A DNA stretch of 64,000 nucleotides from Pseudarthrobacter defluvii. GTDB taxonomy: Bacteria; Actinomycetota; Actinomycetes; Actinomycetales; Micrococcaceae. Position numbers and translations under genes: made by a program. Shown piece after piece: positions 17,653 through 25,285 of the stretch. The notes below the pieces were generated by a model, which was given only the letters and a program-made list of their open reading frames with translations, did no database searches and had not been told where the DNA came from. The number at the start of each line of letters is the position of its first letter. Position 1 is the first letter of the stretch. Location of the stretch: contig NZ_CP066362.1 of the NCBI RefSeq assembly GCF_030323865.1, positions 682,001-746,000 on the forward strand, written 5' to 3'.

Positions 17653-18744
17653 CTATCCGGTCCCTGGATCTCCGTCGGCGCCGGTCCCGGCCCGAACCTT
17701 CAACATGAGAGACGCCAGTGCCAGCATTCCCAGCCCGGTCCAGACGAGCGTTCCGCTCCAGATCTCGGGGGAGAAGCTCAGGGAGCCGTCCCGGAGCGCC
17801 GCGCCGGCGAAATAGGGTGCCCAAAAAACGACTGGGGTGAGGCCTGCCACAGCCATGAGCCTGCCGGGACGGTCCGGCGCCGGCCGCACCACCGCCCACA
17901 CCGCTCCCACCAGGACCGCGCCGGCAAGGGCCACCGGCACCAGCCAGGCGTCCCGCAGCGCCACCATGACCTGGAGGGCTGCCGAAGGGACAAGGGTCAT
18001 CGCCGCGGGGATCACGGGGTGCAGGCGCCACCGCAGCGACAGTAACAGGACGGGAACAAAGAGCACCACCGTCGAGACCAGGAAAGTCGCCAGGGCGATC
18101 ATGATGCCGGCCGACGTGGGGGCCGTCACCGCGGGCGGCGTTCCCGCAGCGGTGGTGTAGGTCTGGACGAGCCCGTGGCGGGCAAAGACGGCGAATTCCT
18201 GGAGGATAAACGCAGCGACCATCCCGGCGAGCATGGCGCTGACGAACGCCGGCACCAGCCGGGGCCACCGGCGCACCGGTGACTGCCATGCTGCCGAGAA
18301 CGGGGCACCGAGGATAAGGAATCCGCCCGTGGCAAGTCCAAGATGGGACGGGCTGAACAGCGCGCTGATGTTCTGCTCAATGCCCAGCACCGAATGCCAC
18401 GCGAAGTCTCCCATTCCCGAGGCCAGGAAGATGGCGACGCCGGCCGCCGCAGCCCCGTAGCCCGCGGGCACGGCTTCAACCCACCGCGTGCCGGTGACGT
18501 GCCGGCGCCACGTCAGGGAGGCGATCCAGATGGCACAGGCAGCGAAGCCCGAGTACAGGACGGCGTGCCATGGCGTGAAGAACGTCTCCAGGTTGCGGAG
18601 GTTGTTGTGGGCCCAGCCATCAACATAGGTTCCAATGAGGAGCCAGATGCCGGCCGCGAGGGTGATGGCGTCCTCGAGGGCCGTGGTGGGGCGGTGTACT
18701 GCTGCCGACGGAATGGCAAAGGCATGGGCTGCTGCGGCATCCAT
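17653..18744 (-). CDS. Multispanning membrane protein of unknown function
   Basis: This 363-residue protein has about nine to ten predicted transmembrane helices, starting near residue 27 (AITLAAGIWLLIGTYVDG). Conserved-looking polar motifs inside the membrane region are DGWAHNN, FFTPWHAVLYSG and GDFAWHSVLGIEQN. Histidines lie in or near several helices, which could bind metal or haem, but I do not recognise the family. The neighbours (a small Cys protein and a coiled-coil protein) give no functional clue. Confidence 0.75.
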   Translation of the reverse strand: MDAAAAHAFAIPSAAVHRPTTALEDAITLAAGIWLLIGTYVDGWAHNNLRNLETFFTPWHAVLYSGFAACAIWIASLTWRRHVTGTRWVEAVPAGYGAAAAGVAIFLASGMGDFAWHSVLGIEQNISALFSPSHLGLATGGFLILGAPFSAAWQSPVRRWPRLVPAFVSAMLAGMVAAFILQEFAVFARHGLVQTYTTAAGTPPAVTAPTSAGIMIALATFLVSTVVLFVPVLLLSLRWRLHPVIPAAMTLVPSAALQVMVALRDAWLVPVALAGAVLVGAVWAVVRPAPDRPGRLMAVAGLTPVVFWAPYFAGAALRDGSLSFSPEIWSGTLVWTGLGMLALASLMLKVRAGTGADGDPGTG

Positions 18745-18809
18745 AGCTCCAGAGTAGGTCCCGCGAACGGCCTGCGGGAGAGGGAGCGGCCATGGGCTTT
18801 TTCCGCGCC

Positions 18810-19793
18810 TCAGTCACTGCCCAGCCGGAGCACCCGTTCCTGTGCCAGCACAGCGGTGCGGCTGGCCTTGTCCGCCGCCCGCGCCGCCTGCTTTGCTTCC
18901 GCGGACGTCGCCGCAAGGCGCTTGCGCGAGCGCTCCAGGCGGTCTTCGGCGGCTTTAAGCCGGCTGCGCAGCTCAACCGTTTCCTGCTGCAGTTCCGCGA
19001 TTTCCGCCCTGGCCTGCTCCTCCTGGTCCTGCAGTTCGCCGGCCCGGCGTGCCGCCTCATCTTCGGCGGACTGGGCTTCGGCCAGGGCCGCTTTTGCCTT
19101 TTCCAGCACCGGTGGCGAGGCTGGCCGTGGGGTCTGCCGCACTGCCTCGAGCCGTGGCCTGGTGGGCTTTGGCTGGGAGGCGGCTTCCGGCGTCGTCCGT
19201 TTTTTCGCTGCTGCTGCGGCCTGTGCCTTCGGTGCAGAGGGGGGAGTGCTCACGGGGCGGCTGGACGGAGCCGCGGGAAGCAGCCCGGGGAGGGCCACCG
19301 CCCCCTCCAGGTCGACGTCGTTGACGCCGTCGGCGGACAGGACCTTCAGCAGCCGGCCACTGCCGACGGCGTTGGCCGCACCCCGGTCCGCCGTCAGGGC
19401 CCGGAGGGTCTCCTCCACGTCCGAGGCCATCACGTCACTGAGCGAACGGCCCTGCTCCCGGGCAACAGAACGGGCAATGTCGACGGCGTCAGCCAGCATG
19501 GTGCGCCGCTCCCGGCCCAGTTCGCGGAGGGCAGGAGCATCCAGCGACTCCTGCGCGGCCTGCATGCGCGTCCCGAGATCGGCGAGACCGTCCAACACGT
19601 CCGGCCGGTGCCGAGCAAGCATGTTCAGGGCCCACGCGGCTACGGACGGCTTGGGCAGGCCGCGGACCGCTGCAGCCAGGCCTTTGTCCAGGCGGGCAAC
19701 CTCCTGGGCGGCGGCCGCCCGGGCCGCGACGAAGCCGTCCAGCGTCCCGGCATAGAGCCTGTCCGCGATGTCCGCCAGGGCTTCGTCTTCCAT
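18810..19793 (-). CDS. Coiled-coil protein of unknown function
   Basis: This 327-residue hydrophilic protein has an N-terminal helical domain (about residues 1-140, containing KPSVAAWALNMLARH and LGRERRTMLADAV). A Pro/Ala/Lys-rich linker follows (about 160-215), then a long heptad-repeat coiled coil (about 215-320) rich in Ala, Glu, Arg and Gln. The N-terminal motif KPS-x-AAWALN is one I associate with widespread actinobacterial proteins of unknown function. There is no signal peptide or membrane helix, so it is cytoplasmic. ATG 19793 is used, in a divergent arrangement with the NADH dehydrogenase. Confidence 0.75.
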   Translation of the reverse strand: MEDEALADIADRLYAGTLDGFVAARAAAAQEVARLDKGLAAAVRGLPKPSVAAWALNMLARHRPDVLDGLADLGTRMQAAQESLDAPALRELGRERRTMLADAVDIARSVAREQGRSLSDVMASDVEETLRALTADRGAANAVGSGRLLKVLSADGVNDVDLEGAVALPGLLPAAPSSRPVSTPPSAPKAQAAAAAKKRTTPEAASQPKPTRPRLEAVRQTPRPASPPVLEKAKAALAEAQSAEDEAARRAGELQDQEEQARAEIAELQQETVELRSRLKAAEDRLERSRKRLAATSAEAKQAARAADKASRTAVLAQERVLRLGSD

Positions 19794-19921
19794 GCCGCCA
19801 TCCTAGGTGCCGGGAGGGCAGGGTTTTGAAGGTTGCCTGCCCGGCCCGGGACAAGATGTCCGCCATAACGCAGCGGCCGGGCACCCTGTTACTCGCCCGC
19901 CGGGAGGGGTATGTTGCACGA

Positions 19922-21163
19922 ATGGACGATTCATATCAGGTCATCGTGGTTGGCGGCGGTTTTGCCGGAAAGACGGCGGCTGAGGAGTTAGGCCGCAAGG
20001 GCGTCCGGGTGTTGCTGCTCGATGCCAACAACTACCAGCAGTTCCAGCCGCTCCTCTACCAGGTGGCTGCATCCCAGATTGGCGTCTCTGCGGTCACCCG
20101 GCCGCTCCGGTCCGAGTTCCGCAGGATCAACAATGTCCGTGTCCTGACGGCGGAGGTGACCGCCATCGACGCGGCCAGCCGCACCGTCACCACCGCGGAC
20201 GGCGCCAATTACCGGTCGCGGGCCCTGGTCATTGCCACTGGCGCGGTGCCCAACTTCTTCAATACGCCGGGCGCTGATGAGCACGCCTACCCGCTGTACT
20301 CGGTGGCGGACGCAACGCGGCTCAGCGCCGCGATAACAGCAGTGATGGACGAGGCTGACCGGGAACCCTCGGCAGACGCCGACGTGATCGTGGTGGGCGG
20401 TGGCCCAACCGGGGTGGAGACCGCCGGCGCACTTGCGGAAAACGTCAAGTACCTTGTGCCGAAGTACTTCTCGCCGGGGCTGGCCGCCCGGTGCCACGTG
20501 CACCTGGTGGACATGGTTCCCAACGTGCTGGCTGCTTTTTCTGAAAAGTCCCAGGCGTACGCGCGGGACCGGCTGACCAAGCTGGGTGTTCAGCTGCACA
20601 TGGGCACCGCGGTGGGTGAAGTCCGGCCGGACGGGGTTACCCTCAAGGACGGGACGGTCATCCCTGCACGCATCGTCGTATGGGCCGGCGGACTGCAGGC
20701 CGGCCGGATCATTACGGAGTCCGGCCTGAAGCAGGGCAGGGGCGGCCGGGTGGACGTACAGCCTGACCTGACGGCCCCCGACCTCGAAGGTGTCTACGTC
20801 CTGGGTGATTCGGCCAACATCACCGATGCTGACGGAAACAAGCTCCCGCAGCTTGGGTCCGTGGCACAGCAATCGGGCAAGTGGGCGGCCCGCAACATCT
20901 ACGCAGACCTTACCGGCGGTCTCCGGGAGCCCTTCCGCTACTGGGACAAGGGCTACATGGCCATGGTGGGACGCGGCGCAGCCGTAGCGGAACTGGGCCG
21001 CCGGCGACTGCAACTGCAGGGCCCGCTGGCGTTCGTTTCGTGGCTGGCGGTGCACCTTGCCCTGCTGCCCGGCTTCCAGCAGAAAGTCCGGGCCTTGTTC
21101 TCCTGGGCCAATGGCTACGTGACCCACAGCCCGGCACAGGTGGTGGTGGGCAGGCCGGACTAG
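19922..21163 (+). CDS. Type II NADH:quinone oxidoreductase (NDH-2)
   Basis: This single-subunit, non-proton-pumping NADH dehydrogenase passes electrons from NADH to menaquinone at the membrane surface. The protein (413 residues from MDDSYQ) has the FAD site VVGGGFAGKTAAEELG near residue 10, the substrate-side motif NNYQQFQPLLYQVAA, the NADH site VVGGGPTGVETAGALAE near 160, and the flavin motif YVLGDSAN near 295. The C-terminal about 60 residues contain an amphipathic membrane-binding helix (LAFVSWLAVHLALLPGF). I chose ATG 19922 because the first Rossmann motif follows at once and GGGAGGGG lies upstream. Its stop overlaps that of the convergent hydrolase. Confidence 0.9.
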   Translation: MDDSYQVIVVGGGFAGKTAAEELGRKGVRVLLLDANNYQQFQPLLYQVAASQIGVSAVTRPLRSEFRRINNVRVLTAEVTAIDAASRTVTTADGANYRSRALVIATGAVPNFFNTPGADEHAYPLYSVADATRLSAAITAVMDEADREPSADADVIVVGGGPTGVETAGALAENVKYLVPKYFSPGLAARCHVHLVDMVPNVLAAFSEKSQAYARDRLTKLGVQLHMGTAVGEVRPDGVTLKDGTVIPARIVVWAGGLQAGRIITESGLKQGRGGRVDVQPDLTAPDLEGVYVLGDSANITDADGNKLPQLGSVAQQSGKWAARNIYADLTGGLREPFRYWDKGYMAMVGRGAAVAELGRRRLQLQGPLAFVSWLAVHLALLPGFQQKVRALFSWANGYVTHSPAQVVVGRPD

Positions 21164-22014
21164 CCGTCAAAATCCCGGATGTGCCCGGTAAACCAGCCCG
21201 GATTGCTGAACAGGGCCGTGTGGCCGCCGGTGATGGTGCGCACTACGGCGTCGGGGTAGGCCGCCCGCAGTTCAGCCTGCCGGTCGGCTGAAAAAGCTTC
21301 GTCGCCTGCGGACTGCAGGATCAGCACACGCCCCTTCCACGGTGCGAGCCACCCGGGGGAGGGGGTGTAGTGCGCCATGAAGTCGATCATGTTGGCCACC
21401 CCGGCGGTGTGCTGGAGGTTGCTTATCTGCTGAAGTTCCTCCTCCAACCGGCGGTCCCAGAATTCCCGGCTTTCAGGCACGGCGCTGGACCAGCGCCGCC
21501 ACAGCCGCCGGGTGAACGACTGCTTGGCGCGCAAGGGCAGGCGTGCGAACACCGCGGCGAAGACGCGCATGGTGGTCAGGCCGAAGATGTGCCTGGTGCC
21601 GGTCTCCGCCAGCACCAGGTTCCGCACCCGGCTTGGAGCCTCCTTGGCAAAGACCTGGGCCACATAGCCGCCGTAGGACCACCCGCACACCGTGGCGCTC
21701 CCAACCCCTGCATAGTCGAGCAGCTCCGTCAGGCCGGCCGCCACCAAGGGCAACGGATGGACTGCCGGGTAGGCGGGGGCAAGGATGCGGTGGTCCCGGG
21801 CGAGGTCCTCGATGAGCTGAAAATAGTTGTCCGGGCGGTAGGTTCCACCCGGGAGCATCAGCAGCACCGGCCCCTGCCCGCCGGTATCCAGGTAGTTCCA
21901 TGCCGCCGGCCCCACCTGCACGGAACGGATGGGGAACCTGGCCTGGAAGCGCTCGAACCGCACCTGCAGTTCCTGGCTTCCCACGCTGCCCGCGGCGTCT
22001 CTTGCGCTTGTCAC
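21160..22014 (-). CDS. Alpha/beta hydrolase coupled to an adenylate-forming enzyme
   Basis: This 284-residue alpha/beta-hydrolase has nucleophile elbow GWSYGG (Ser near residue 119), an oxyanion segment LMLPGGTYR, a likely acid in LQSAGDEAF and the catalytic His in ITGGHTALF near the C-terminus. The GTG start at 22014 overlaps the stop of the upstream ligase-like gene (GTGA), so the two are translationally coupled and probably act in one pathway, for example as a thioesterase or esterase acting on the ligase product. That pairing is inference. Its stop overlaps that of the convergent NDH-2 gene. Confidence 0.85.
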   Translation of the reverse strand: MTSARDAAGSVGSQELQVRFERFQARFPIRSVQVGPAAWNYLDTGGQGPVLLMLPGGTYRPDNYFQLIEDLARDHRILAPAYPAVHPLPLVAAGLTELLDYAGVGSATVCGWSYGGYVAQVFAKEAPSRVRNLVLAETGTRHIFGLTTMRVFAAVFARLPLRAKQSFTRRLWRRWSSAVPESREFWDRRLEEELQQISNLQHTAGVANMIDFMAHYTPSPGWLAPWKGRVLILQSAGDEAFSADRQAELRAAYPDAVVRTITGGHTALFSNPGWFTGHIRDFDG

Positions 22015-23447
22015 GGTGACGGGAATTCCTGGGTGTTGGTGGGCGGCAGCGGAATGACCGTGCGGAACTTCCCGCCCGCCGACTGCTGGGGAGGTTCTGC
22101 GTCAGCCTCCACTGCGATGTGGGCCAGGCCGAGTCCGGTGAGCAGTGCTGCCAGCCCTTCCACTACTGACCTTCGCACCTGATCCGGGTCCGTGCCCGGT
22201 TCGGGAAGCAGCCGCACCGATAGCAGGGCGGGAGCCGACTGGACTATCTGGAACAGTTCCACTCCCGGTGTCCTGTCGATAACGGTGCCCAGGGCCAGCG
22301 GGGGCACTGCGATACGGCCCTGGCGGTCGGCGGCGGGGAAGGTAAGCACGTCAGAGGCGCGGCCTTCCACCTTCAAGGCCGGGGCCGGGTTGCCGCACTC
22401 GCACGCGTCGGGCTTCACCAGCACCCGGTCACCTACGTCATAGCGGAGGATGGGCTGGACCCGGTTTGCCAGGTTGGTCATCAGTACCGTGTGTGAGACC
22501 ACTCCTGGTGGAACAGGGCGGTGGTCGGCATCGACAGGTTCCAGGATTACCCAGTCCTCAAGAAGGTGCAGCCAGCCCTCTTCGCAGCTGGCCGCTGCGT
22601 AGCTGGACTCGGTGCACCCGTAAACCTCCCGCGCGGGGGCCGAGAAAGCCCGTTGGATGCGCTCACGCTCTCCCGGCGGGAGGCCCTCGGCCGTGCTGAC
22701 CACCAGAGTGGGGTGCAGGCGCAGCCGTCCGCTTTCCTGCTCAGTTGCCAGCAGGCGAAGGATGCTCGCGTAGCCTCCCAGCAAAACCGGCCGCACCAGG
22801 TTAAGGCCGGCCACCAGCTCCGGCAGTGGCCGATGGACGGAAAAGATCCTCAGCCGGCGGTGGCGCCGCGGCTTTTCCCGCCGCTCCCGGGTCCCGGCTG
22901 CTACGGAAAGGAAGTGGCCGCCGGTTGCGACAACCGTGGCAAAGCGGCCGCCACGGACCATCAGCCGCACCAGCTGGGCCGGCGACAGCCAGCCTGCGCT
23001 TAGCTGGGCCATCATGCCCGACGTCACCGCCCAGTAGCGGTCATCCAGCACGAACAAGCCACGGGTTCCCGTGGTGCCGGCCGTGGTGGCCACCAGGTAC
23101 TCGCCGGCGAACCGCTCCCCAATCCGGGCCGGATCCGCCACGAATGCCTCCACGCCCGCGCGTGTGACCGCCGGATCCGTGAGGGCGTCATCGAACCGGG
23201 CCATCATTTGCCGCTTGTCCGTTACGGGCAATACCGCGGGGTCGTCGACCCGTCCCGGCAGCGCCTGGTACAGCTCCCGGTAAAACGGCGAGTGTTCGCG
23301 TGCAAAGGCCACCTGATCGGCCAGCCGCTCCCGCTGGCGGGCGCGGACCGCTTCCGGACCCCGCCGGTGCACCCGGAAGGCGTCCCACCATACCCGCAGC
23401 GCATCACCACGCCGGTCGCGGAGCACGGCTCCCCGAGGTAAAACCAT
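22011..23447 (-). CDS. Phenylacetate-CoA-ligase-like adenylate-forming enzyme
   Basis: This 478-residue protein is of the PaaK / CoF synthetase-like branch of the ANL superfamily. Features are EHSPFYRELYQ near residue 52, the phosphate-binding loop LVATTAGTTGTRGLF near 118, EVYGCTESSYAA near 270 and LRYDVGDRV near 335. A C-terminal region carries a C-x-C pair (DACECGNP). Such enzymes activate a carboxylate with ATP and pass it to a thiol acceptor. No phenylacetate catabolic genes are nearby, and the coupled partner is an alpha/beta hydrolase, so the substrate is open. ATG 23447 is used. Confidence 0.8.
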   Translation of the reverse strand: MVLPRGAVLRDRRGDALRVWWDAFRVHRRGPEAVRARQRERLADQVAFAREHSPFYRELYQALPGRVDDPAVLPVTDKRQMMARFDDALTDPAVTRAGVEAFVADPARIGERFAGEYLVATTAGTTGTRGLFVLDDRYWAVTSGMMAQLSAGWLSPAQLVRLMVRGGRFATVVATGGHFLSVAAGTRERREKPRRHRRLRIFSVHRPLPELVAGLNLVRPVLLGGYASILRLLATEQESGRLRLHPTLVVSTAEGLPPGERERIQRAFSAPAREVYGCTESSYAAASCEEGWLHLLEDWVILEPVDADHRPVPPGVVSHTVLMTNLANRVQPILRYDVGDRVLVKPDACECGNPAPALKVEGRASDVLTFPAADRQGRIAVPPLALGTVIDRTPGVELFQIVQSAPALLSVRLLPEPGTDPDQVRRSVVEGLAALLTGLGLAHIAVEADAEPPQQSAGGKFRTVIPLPPTNTQEFPSP

Positions 23448-23508
23448 GAGTCGATATTAGAAGTGGATATTGCCCGCAGGAAGAGGCTGGTGGGCCAAGC
23501 CGCCGTCG

Positions 23509-24147
23509 TTAGTTCTTGTCGAAACCCACCAGGCGGCCCGCTTCGGTCCACCCGGACTCCTCGAAGTGGCCGGCAGCATCCGGCTCAACAACCATGTGCA
23601 GGTACTCCGCGCCGTGGAGGAAAGCCTCCTCGGCCATGGCTGCGAACAATCCGCGCTCGAACATCTCCTTCTCCGGACCCTCGGGAACTTCCGTGATGGC
23701 CACGGTGGCGAAGTCGTCCCGCACCTGGACACGTCCCCGGGCCACCGGGCGGTCAAAGACCGTTATTTCGACGGCGTCGTAGGTCTCCATGGGGGCCAAG
23801 GCCACTTGGGAGTTCTCAGGCAGCTCCACATCCGTGTTCAATTCGGCCGTGGGTGCCATGAGCAGAACCCTCTCGGACGCCCGGGTGAGGCCGCCTGGGG
23901 CCAAACCATCAGCACTGCCGGCGTCAGCGCAAAGCAGGGTCAGGCGGCCCCCTTCGCCAGCTGCCTTGGCGGCGAACTCCTCCGCGTTCTGGCCCGGCCA
24001 GAGTGCAACGTACTCCTGACCTTCGGCCACCTGTCCGGGTTCGCCCCCGACAACGAATCCTGCATCGGCTGCCTCGGCAGTGCGTCCCAGAAGATCCGCC
24101 CAGGCAGGGACCCACCCGATTGCGGGCGTGTTGTGCTGTTCCGGCAT
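23509..24147 (-). CDS. GNAT-like protein of unknown substrate
   Basis: This 212-residue cytoplasmic protein has a C-terminal half with an acetyltransferase-like layout. FATVAITEVPEGPEKEMFERGLFAA... runs into a helix and then GAEYLHMVVEPDAAGHF-x2-SGWTEAGRLVGFDKN, as in the beta4-beta5 region of GNAT enzymes. The classical Q/R-x2-G-x-G/A acetyl-CoA loop is not obvious, so activity is uncertain. The N-terminal half (about 1-100) is less typical. Start ATG 24147 has AGGA about 7 nt upstream. It appears to be a single-gene unit. Confidence 0.6.
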   Translation of the reverse strand: MPEQHNTPAIGWVPAWADLLGRTAEAADAGFVVGGEPGQVAEGQEYVALWPGQNAEEFAAKAAGEGGRLTLLCADAGSADGLAPGGLTRASERVLLMAPTAELNTDVELPENSQVALAPMETYDAVEITVFDRPVARGRVQVRDDFATVAITEVPEGPEKEMFERGLFAAMAEEAFLHGAEYLHMVVEPDAAGHFEESGWTEAGRLVGFDKN

Positions 24148-24267
24148 GGGAATTCCTAACGTCTGGCTGCGGCCGGACCGCGGTCCAGCCGCGCGGTGGT
24201 GGGCAGGGCTTCCCTGTCAACGTATCGGATCAGCAGGCAGGCCGCCACCGGCATCGGGCATGAGCTC

Positions 24268-25215
24268 TCAGGGTAGGTGGGTGAAGGACATTCCGGCTGC
24301 CAGCAGCTTGTCCAACGCCTGTTTTACGCCTTCGGCCGTTCCGCCGTTGGGGTGGTTGCCGTGGCAGATCACCACGTCGCCCGCCCGGGCCTTTCCCACT
24401 TCTTTGGCTACGACGGCGGAGGGAAACGTTGCGCCGCCGTCGCCATTGATGCTGAAGCCGGCCGCTTTCACACCCAATGTACCGAGGATGTCCATAGCGA
24501 CGTCGTCCATGTACGCGGTGCCCGGGCGGAAGTATCTGGGACGCTTGCCCGTCAGGCCGGCAAGGAGACCGTCATTCGGCATGATTTCGTCGTAGACCTC
24601 GCCGGCGTTCTTTGTGCCCGGGATTCCATAGGCGGAGTTGCCGGTGGTGGACAGCGGCTTATGCGACGTGCCGTGGTTGGCAACTTCGAAAAGCGGATCG
24701 GCTGCCAACTGCCGGGCCATGGCGGGGTTGGCCGTGATCCACCTCGAGTTAAGGAAGAGGGTGGCGGGCACGTGGCGCTGGCGCAGGGTGTCCAGAAGGG
24801 CCTGGTCGTAGCCGTTGCCGCCGGAGCCGCCGCAAAAGTCGAAGGTGAGGGCGATGCCTTGTTGGCCGGGCGGCAGCCGCGTCAGCACGCCTGGAGCCTC
24901 CAGGCCCCAATAGCGGGCCTGGTGCTTACCGTAGGTTTCGACGATCTGCGGGCGTGAGGGGACAGGCGTCGGCGTTGGCGTGGCCGGTGCAGGCTCGTCA
25001 CCGTCCGGGCCTGTGTGTATCACTGGAGGGGAAAGATCGCCGGGCGGGGCTATATCGGGCGCCGCGCTTTCGCTCTGCGTTCCGGCCGCCTGCTTCGGAT
25101 GCGGCTGCAGGTCCGGGACGGCGGACGACAAGGTGAGCACTGCTGCCAGCAGGACGGCCCTCCGGCCGGGGCCCTTGCCGTCCTGGCCAAGGTGACGGGG
25201 CGCGTTCGGTTCCAC
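24268..25215 (-). CDS. Secreted polysaccharide deacetylase (variant TFDFC motif)
   Basis: This 315-residue carbohydrate esterase 4 family protein has an N-terminal signal or anchor helix (RRAVLLAAVLTLSSAVP, about 18-34) and a Pro/Thr-rich linker to about residue 95. The NodB-like domain follows: motif 1 ALTFDFCGGSGG, motif 2 NHGTSHKPLS with the H-x3-H metal pair, motif 3 RYFRPGTAYMD and motif 5 VICHGNH. The usual TFDDG is replaced by TFDFCGG, as in the subgroup with DAC-type motifs, so one metal-ligand Asp is missing. It probably de-N-acetylates peptidoglycan or a cell-surface glycan outside the membrane. GTG 25215 is the likely start. Confidence 0.82.
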   Translation of the reverse strand: MEPNAPRHLGQDGKGPGRRAVLLAAVLTLSSAVPDLQPHPKQAAGTQSESAAPDIAPPGDLSPPVIHTGPDGDEPAPATPTPTPVPSRPQIVETYGKHQARYWGLEAPGVLTRLPPGQQGIALTFDFCGGSGGNGYDQALLDTLRQRHVPATLFLNSRWITANPAMARQLAADPLFEVANHGTSHKPLSTTGNSAYGIPGTKNAGEVYDEIMPNDGLLAGLTGKRPRYFRPGTAYMDDVAMDILGTLGVKAAGFSINGDGGATFPSAVVAKEVGKARAGDVVICHGNHPNGGTAEGVKQALDKLLAAGMSFTHLP

Positions 25216-25285
25216 TGCTACGACCCCTGCCAGGACGCAGCGGTGCAGGCTGCAGCGCGCGGAACAGCGGCCTGGATGCGGGGAG

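Noticed and set aside
18343..19829. Two + strand frames of 470 and 345 residues opposite the coiled-coil gene
   Set aside because: Ser/Ala/Arg-rich shadows of a repetitive coding strand.
24175..24186. Palindrome GGACCGCGGTCC near the start of the GNAT-like gene
   Set aside because: A 12-bp GC palindrome is expected by chance at this base composition, and there is no second copy or regulator gene nearby.
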